From contig NW_003143297.1 in assembly GCF_000003605.2 (NCBI RefSeq), positions 1 through 24,888 of the forward strand: a stretch of 24,888 bases of DNA. Reading direction: 5' to 3'. The notes under the pieces are model-generated. The model did no database searches and was not told where the DNA came from. It saw nothing but the letters and a program-made list of their open reading frames with translations. Source of the stretch: Saccoglossus kowalevskii (lineage: Eukaryota > Hemichordata > Enteropneusta > Harrimaniidae). This document shows, in pieces, positions 18,556 to 24,888 of this stretch (positions within the stretch are counted from its first letter, which is position 1; the number at the start of each line of letters is the position of its first letter). A program made the position numbers and the translations under genes.

Positions 18556-21500
18556 GTATTTGTGTACTTTATGTGTATATTTTTGTCCACAAAGTCCACA
18601 CATATTTGATTATGAAAATGAATCTTAAAACACTATTTTACTGGATGACATTTTACTGTATATATCACTACTATTGAAGTCACAATTATATTATAGTAAT
18701 GGGAGCGTTGTCAAACCATTGAGGCGATACCAATTCCCCTGATGCATACTTCTCAATGGAATGTCAGTTAATCCCACCTTATCTTTACCCAAGATTCACT
18801 AGACCACTTTGGAACATTGTCCAAATGCACGAGTTGGTGTTTACATGTGTAGGTCCAATCACAGGGAGCCAATGAACTGGCTGGTATCTAGTGTATAACA
18901 ATCTATTTCAATGTTGACCATGTCCACGACATGCATTCCTCCTCAGATCTTACATGCATGTCTGTGTGGCAGAATTTATGAGTAGACTTGTGTCATGTTG
19001 GAAGGGGAATTCTTAAATATTCTGGTTTAAAACGTGTCATTATTATTCGTTCAGGAAAAGGTTGTTGTAAAGATATTTGCTACAGGAACACATATAACAC
19101 AACAGTGGAAACGAACTGGTACCACTTTTGAAACAATTCCCTGAAAACATATGTGTCAAAGCATCTCGTGTATCAAACGAAATCGTCAGGATACTTCAAA
19201 ACACCATCTTTCACTACCATCACAGTAATTAATATAGTTAATATAGTCCCAATGATTGTGTGTGTCATTAGCAATTAGCAATTATAATCTGACGGAAAAC
19301 TGTCATCAAACTCCATAAATGCATAAAAAACACAATTCATTAAATAGTGAACACGTCGATGTATAACATTGAGAAATAGTACTTTTATATCAAAATATGC
19401 CCAAATATCAATTAGGACGAATATTTCATTGGGTCATATATAAATTGTATGAATTATGAATAAAGACCATATTTAAGAGTTTTCACGTCTTATTTACATC
19501 TTGGGATAGATTCTGTGCACGCAAGAACTTAATTATAATATCATGATCTGTGCTACCATACGTTGACACAGTACCGTGAGTGAATTACTAATAATAGAGC
19601 ACATTTAATATTCAATTGGCTGGTGCTTCGTCGATTATTTTCCACCACAGTACTATCACAGAGTTTTACCCTCGGGGTGTTTCTATGTGTTTACGCCACT
19701 CTGAATGATCAATGAGTAACTTTTACTCTATGAATTTGGTGAGGTGTTTGTAACCCATCCATCATCTTTGCATTCAGACTGCTAACTTAAGGTAGGAGAC
19801 AATACCACTGCCAGCAGGGTTAATTTTAAAATCCAATCATCCACGTCGTCAACAATTATCGGTTGGCTTGCTTGATATCACAAGTATAAAAGAGTATATA
19901 ATCGGGTTTCTTTGCAGTCTTATAATGATTGATATAATTGTAATACATCCCGAAGCCTTAGCAGATTCAGACGATGTCATGGTGTTCCCACGATATGTTG
20001 TCCAGTGCCTCATATCTCATCATCGGTGATCTATTTGGAACAAATGTTGTCACTGGCAAGTGATTTTTTTTCATCAAATTGTGCAACGTTGATGATTAGA
20101 ATGATATTGTACATAAAGTGTTTGAAGGTGGGAAACAAACCCGACAATCACCAAGATACTTTGCGAACGGCAAAACTTGTTCATCTAATGCCGAGATTGG
20201 CTGGTTCCCGCCTCAAGTACCATGGCGTACCAAGCCACAAAAGGTCCTTAACAAGTGACGGTTGCAGCCACTCTCCAAGGCTCGACTGGTTTCTGCCGTT
20301 GGTGGTGGGTCGAGAGTCCGAAATCAGTCTGCCACACGCGAGATTTTACACTTCAATCCGAGAATTTACACGTTTTTTAAAAGATCCTATGTTACTCATA
20401 GTCTTTTCTTTTAAATATTTCTATATTTTATAGAATCAGCAAGAAACCAGCAAAATGCAGGAATATGTGATTTTTCGTTTACTGCGAGATCTCGCGTAAT
20501 GGGTGAAAAATGAGGATCAAACGTCTGCCGCAAAAATCGAATGATTTGTTTTTGAACTTAAAGCTTAACTTTTTAAAGCTGAATGTCGAAATACCGATCT
20601 CTTGAAGGGGAATAAGGCGTTGAGATGACCTTACTTCAATATGCATAACACATTATGAAGCGTGGGATTATCTCCAAATTACTTTCGACATTGTCGAATA
20701 CCATGCTATGTTTTGACGCCACTGCGACGCTATGACCTGTTTTTACAGGGGGATCTTGCAGTGAACAGGAAATGGTCTACTGGATTCACGTGACTAATTG
20801 ACGTAATTTGAAAACTGTTCTAACCCAGGGTTCTAGCATTTCTAGCTATTTTTGTACACTGACCCATCAATTTGTGATATTATGCGTACCGTTGGAAGCT
20901 TTCGCAGCACCATGGATCCACATACAAGACAGACCAACAAGTTTGGTGGTATAAAAATATGAAAACTTTTTTATTAAACAATACCGCGAATTAATTGTGG
21001 CTGAGCAGCATAACAGATATACCAGGTTCCGTTTAGAAAAATGTATGCGAATCAACTCCGAGGCCTTGTATGGAGTGAAAAGGTCACGAGACCACCACCC
21101 ATATGGTGTTCCACTATAGTCCAGTTTTTACATCCACTGTTCCAAATACCATTGTTACATTAGATCAGGGGAACAATAGAGATGAGATCTGAGCACCATT
21201 GAACAGTATTTAAACAGTAAAGATAGTTATATATTTCCTCCAATTGAAGAACTACACAATAGCATTTATTTAATCATATACTAGTATATAAATGATCACG
21301 TATATTGTTAGAATCTGTCGGTGTATTTTGTTCATATAATATATAATGATATTGTATTTACGTCAACATAACATTTCAATTGAGGTGCTGAGATGACACA
21401 ACGAAAACAACTATTTAATCATTAACAACTGTGGAGTGATGTCAATCCATTCCTTATTTTATTAATAATTACATAGTGTGGTAACGTAATGACTCGTTCT

Positions 21501-24169
21501 TTCTTGTGTCTGTCGACAACTAGGTTTAGTTGCGCGTCGATAGTGGTTGCAAACTGTGTTATTTTCTTGTATTATTCAATTCACATGCATATATTTCTTA
21601 AATATTGGCTGATATATCTACCTTCCCCAATAATCAGAACTCATTCTTTCGCAGATACTGGATTATAGTGAATGACAAGAACATAGTCCTGCGGATTCGA
21701 AATGAGCCGATGATGACGTTGATCACGCCAACTTTGAGTGCCGATAACAGATACATGTACTTGGATGCCCCGAATATGACGACCCTAAAAATACCTATTG
21801 ATACAAGAGAGGTTCCCAAGGGTGAACAGAAACTTATTGATATCAGGTAATATACTAGTGTACATTATATTTGGAAGTACAATATGGCGGGTTTGTTGTG
21901 TTTATACAATTGACCACGCGCAGTAGCGTGGCAAATTTCACGAGTTGTGTGTGGCTTGATAGATGGGGTGGGCAAGGGCGGATAGCTGGTACAGGTTGCA
22001 GGAAATACCATGCAAATGCATTTTACGTTTCTACAGGATATGTAAGATTCCAATTATAGTAAAAAATATGTTTTTACACTTTACAGATAAAGCAAATTCC
22101 TAATTACATTTTACATTTTATAATATATTTGATAATTTGTGTTTATAAATCAAAATTACGGCATTTAATGTGGAAAATGCTTTATACGCTTACACAAAAT
22201 TATACTTTTGTAGAATTTACAGGACGAATAAAATAGCTGATTACATTTTACAACTTGTCCATGTCTATGAATTTACATTTTTTATTTATTTAAATTACAT
22301 TATTACGAAAATAAAAACAATTGATTACGGCTTACGAAAATACTCCTTCTTGCCGACCCTTCTTGATGGAAATTGATCTCGGTTGGTACTCGAAAAAAGG
22401 TTATGATTGTGTGAACCTGGTATACACAGAACGTGCATACACAATCTATCATAACATTACACCGTATCATGAGAGAAATATACTGCAATGTAATGTGACG
22501 AATACACTACTATGTATAGCCTACTAGGTTACTAGTGTTTATATGTATTCGTCATGTTTAATATTTTCTGAAATGAGATACATACATCACATACGTTTAC
22601 ATTTTTCATAGCTGTATATCAAAAACTTATCTGATATTGTAATTCTGCATGAGTTTTTTTTTTTTTTACAAGACGTATTTATCTTGTGAATTGCAGTGTG
22701 TATGGTACCGACATAAAAGGCTACTATTGCGGTAAACAATCCGAACAATGGCTGACTACATATTTGAAGGTACCCGGATGCAAACTTCTCAACTGTGACG
22801 ACGACATCAAATTGAGAGACGCCAGTGACGTCATCAGACCTAGACGTGTGAACAGAAAGGGGGATTTTGTAAATGGACATACTCTAACATTGTTTATAGT
22901 AGCGCCACATCTTCGTACAGGTATTCATACAATTTATGTCCATACTATATTTATTACCACCAGTCAATGTCCCAAATATCCCAAACCTGTATATGATAAT
23001 ATGTTGTCGAATTTCATCGGTTTAAAGCAGCAGGGTCGGCACCTGCGCACGCGCGGGAATTGAGTCCCAAACGACGATAACAACATAGTTTACGCTAAAA
23101 ACGCAAAGGCTCAATGGTAGACGCTTGTTTGTAAACAATGACACGCTAGGGCCATCTGACGCATCCGCAGGTGACGACACCCCCGCTTTAAACTATTCAT
23201 TGTGGCAAATGTATCACTGTGACCACTAGCGGATCTAGAAATTCGGTAATGGGCGCCCTAAATCCGCGCGTGGTGACAGGAGTAACAAAAACAACCAGGT
23301 ACAGTGGTGGACATAAAGATGTACTTTAATTTATAAACGTATTTATAAAAAATATAAATAGCAATACTGTACGCGCATTCTTGTTGTACATTATATTAGT
23401 CCAACCAATACATGTACAACTCAATAAATTAACTTGCATAAATCATTACTAGAATATTATATTTGTTTTTATAATTATGAGATTCCAAAACATTTTACAA
23501 TTCTTGGAATTACATTGAATATTTTTTCTTTCCAACAAATGTACACTTTCTGTTTCTTTATATGTGGTTCAGAATTATGTGTCAAAAGTTAAAGTAATAC
23601 AAAATAAAATGTACGTAGTAATAATAATAATAAAAATACTTACTAAATAATAAAAATATACAGTAAAAATAAAATTAAATATATTAAATTAAATTAAATG
23701 TCCGCCGTACGATATATCAGATTTGTATCAGACTGAGCTTTAAAGCGCATGCTGTCCAATCACGGTGCGTTCGCCAGAACACGTGATTCGTGAATCACCA
23801 ATGCCAATGTATTCCTACGAAAATTTTAAACAATGAACTGGTATATTGACCAGTATAAACCAATAGCGCTGCCCTAGAAATAAACAAGTAACATTCTAAC
23901 ATGCACTTATTTCGTTCATTTACTTTACGTCAACATAACCAGTGCCATATTTGTGAAAGTTCATTTTAAATAACGCAAGTAACCCATTAAACCGTACCGT
24001 AATTGTTGTTTTCATATATAAATTCCAGGTGGCGTATGCTGATTACGCTGCATTTATGCTACTTTCCAAGGAGTCATTGACGGACTTGAATGAAAAATTA
24101 GAAACACCCGTTTCTATGCGATATTTTCGACCGACTTTAGTAGTTTCTGGATGTGAACCCTTCGCTGAG
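18326..24169 (+). CDS. Second MARC-family gene, first four exons (3' part outside the window)
   Basis: Exons 18326-18555, 21655-21846, 22697-22868 and 24029-24169 join in frame (phases 2, 2, 0, 0) to give 245 residues. An N-terminal anchor (about residues 9-28) is followed by basic RARKRTR. The MOSC_N signature is VGVLEEMYLHPIKSCRG (40-56), and the MOSC domain has RPTLVVSGCEPFAE with the molybdenum-ligand Cys240. Exons 5-7 (about 88 codons by comparison with the first gene) are expected downstream; the 719 bp after 24169 hold no match to them. The role should be the same as its neighbour's. It differs in the segment after exon 4 starts: YADYAAFML against YHDDTVYML, which may affect the active-site surroundings. 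Confidence 0.9.
18556..21654 (+). other. Intron 1 of the second MARC gene (3.1 kb)
   Basis: GTATTT to CTTTCGCAG. Mostly AT-rich. A GC-richer island at about 20130-20350 lies in an open frame (see next entry). No other exon or repeat partner seen. Confidence 0.5.
20130..20350. other. Unexplained GC-richer island in MARC intron 1
   Basis: About half G+C in an AT-rich intron, open on the plus strand for about 100 codons (within 20005-20433) without a recognisable domain. It contains an inverted CTCGAC/GTCGAG pair around 20281-20314. It could be a decayed element, a retrocopy fragment or an enhancer; nothing decides among these. Confidence 0.3.
21655..21846 (+). CDS. Second MARC gene, exon 2
   Basis: 192 bp, phase 2 at both ends. 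Completes DRYW, then TLITPTLSADN and APNMTTLKIPI. Aligns without gaps to exon 2 of the first gene. Confidence 0.9.
21847..22696 (+). other. Intron 2 of the second MARC gene
   Basis: GTAATA to AATTGCAG, 850 bp, AT-rich. There is no MITE here, in contrast to intron 2 of the first gene. Confidence 0.5.
22697..22868 (+). CDS. Second MARC gene, exon 3
   Basis: 172 bp; phase 2 in, phase 0 out (donor GATTTT|GTAAAT). Contains YCGKQSEQW and LKVPGCKLLNCDDDIKLRD. The last third (ASDVIRPRRVNRKGDF) is unlike the first gene. Confidence 0.88.
22869..24028 (+). other. Intron 3 of the second MARC gene
   Basis: GTAAAT to ATTCCAG, 1160 bp. Contains MITE copy 3, an AAT repeat (about 23618-23632) and an extremely A/T-rich stretch at 23330-23700. 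Confidence 0.5.
23022..23191 (+). mobile_element. TTAA-flanked MITE, copy 3
   Basis: TTAA at 23022-23025 and 23188-23191, left end AGCAGCAGGGTCGGCACC, right end GACACCCCCGCT. 170 bp with flanks. Same orientation as copy 2. Confidence 0.85.
24029..24169 (+). CDS. Second MARC gene, exon 4 (molybdenum-ligand cysteine)
   Basis: 141 bp, phase 0 at both ends (acceptor AATTCCAG|G, donor GCTGAG|GTGAGC). Carries SKESLTDLNEKL and VVSGCEPFAE. Confidence 0.92.
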
Positions 24170-24888
24170 GTGAGCGTAATTATGTTTATACTGCATTCCC
24201 ATCAGGGACAGGCACAAAACGCAATATGTCATTGAGTCAGAACTGCCTTCCTTCATGGGTGATATATATGCCTTATGTTCTAGACAGAACTGCGACATCG
24301 TCATTTGTGTCAGTAATTCGTGACAAACTCCTAATGTATTGTTTTATGTTTTGGTCAGTGAGGTTGTTTAAATATAACAGCTTTTAATTGAGTCGAACAG
24401 GTAACTATTATGAAATCACGTTTTAAATGCATTATTAGTCTCCATTCGTGCCACCTAGATTGGTCCATGTCTGTGACTATGAGGTTGTACTTTTTTGCTC
24501 AGCAGATTTTAAATCACATATATTTGAGACATCTATATCTATCTCTCACATTAATAGAACCATGCCTTGCAGCTGTTTTTTTAATTAAATCAGCAAAGGT
24601 GTATGTCTGTCATGTGATGACTTCTCAAAGTTATTCCTTAATTTAATAAGGTGAATAAGTTAAGTAAGGGAAAAATAATATATACATGAAACGTGTGACA
24701 TCATGAATGCATAGGTTGTAAGTGCTGTAAATTGGACAGCCAATGTCTAAAACAATCAGTGCTTGTCAATTACATATACATATACATATATAATTACATA
24801 TATATATATAATTGTCAGAAAAAAACGGCATGTCCACTGGACGGGAAGTGTTTGCAGTCCGGCGTGATATACCAAGCGGAAGTTAAGC
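24170..24888 (+). other. Start of intron 4 of the second MARC gene
   Basis: Opens with GTGAGC. No match to the short exon 5 (DKWKYIKIGDV-like) before the window ends. Contains a TA/TACATA microsatellite. Confidence 0.5.
24770..24813. repeat. TACATA/TA microsatellite
   Basis: Runs of TACATA followed by TA dinucleotides flanked by AATT. Confidence 0.85.

Noticed and set aside
24823-24888. Possible exon 5 of the second MARC gene after TTTGCAG near the window end
   Set aside because: The phase-0 translation (SGVIYQAEVK) does not resemble the DKWKYIKIGDV segment expected there.
1-24888. CRISPR arrays, operons, rRNA or prokaryotic systems
   Set aside because: No regular spacer-repeat array was seen, and all supported genes are spliced eukaryotic genes.

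Overview
The window looks like nuclear DNA from an AT-rich animal genome, probably a marine-type invertebrate. Coding sequence is broken into short exons (62-242 bp) with matching splice phases, GT/AG borders and poly(A) signals, set in AT-rich introns and spacers with short DNA-transposon remnants. Nothing in it is prokaryotic. I cannot name the phylum from sequence alone.

Layout. (1) 1-2670: no gene. It holds a 5'-truncated tRNA-Ala-like piece on the minus strand, a roughly 0.95 kb element with terminal inverted repeats, and AT-rich DNA. (2) 2671-7657, plus strand: a six-exon gene for a predicted 277-residue protein with one Cys-rich membrane segment and a C-terminal acidic dileucine signal. 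I do not recognise its family. (3) 9458-14283, plus strand: a complete seven-exon gene of the mitochondrial amidoxime-reducing component family (MARC/MTARC, MOSC domain), 337 residues. (4) 14284-18268: spacer with an orphan first-exon-like start at 15500, a 0.5 kb inverted-repeat element and a TTAA-flanked MITE. (5) 18326-24169, plus strand: the first four exons of a second, diverged MARC paralogue; its last three exons should lie beyond the window.

The two MARC genes form a head-to-tail tandem pair with the same intron positions and phases (2, 2, 0, 0) and two exons of identical length (192 and 141 bp). Their introns show no obvious similarity, so the duplication is old. Both keep the MOSC_N signature and the molybdenum-binding cysteine. 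In animals MARC works with cytochrome b5 and its NADH reductase at the outer mitochondrial membrane to reduce N-hydroxylated compounds. The neighbouring membrane-protein gene has no evident functional link to them.

A family of about 160-170 bp elements flanked by TTAA (piggyBac-like MITE) occurs in three copies plus one solo end: in intron 2 of the first MARC gene, between the MARC genes, in intron 3 of the second, and as a fragment in intron 1 of the membrane-protein gene. Other notable points are a 72-bp minisatellite in MARC intron 3 and three back-to-back CACGTG boxes just upstream of the second MARC start codon. I found no convincing novel multi-gene system.
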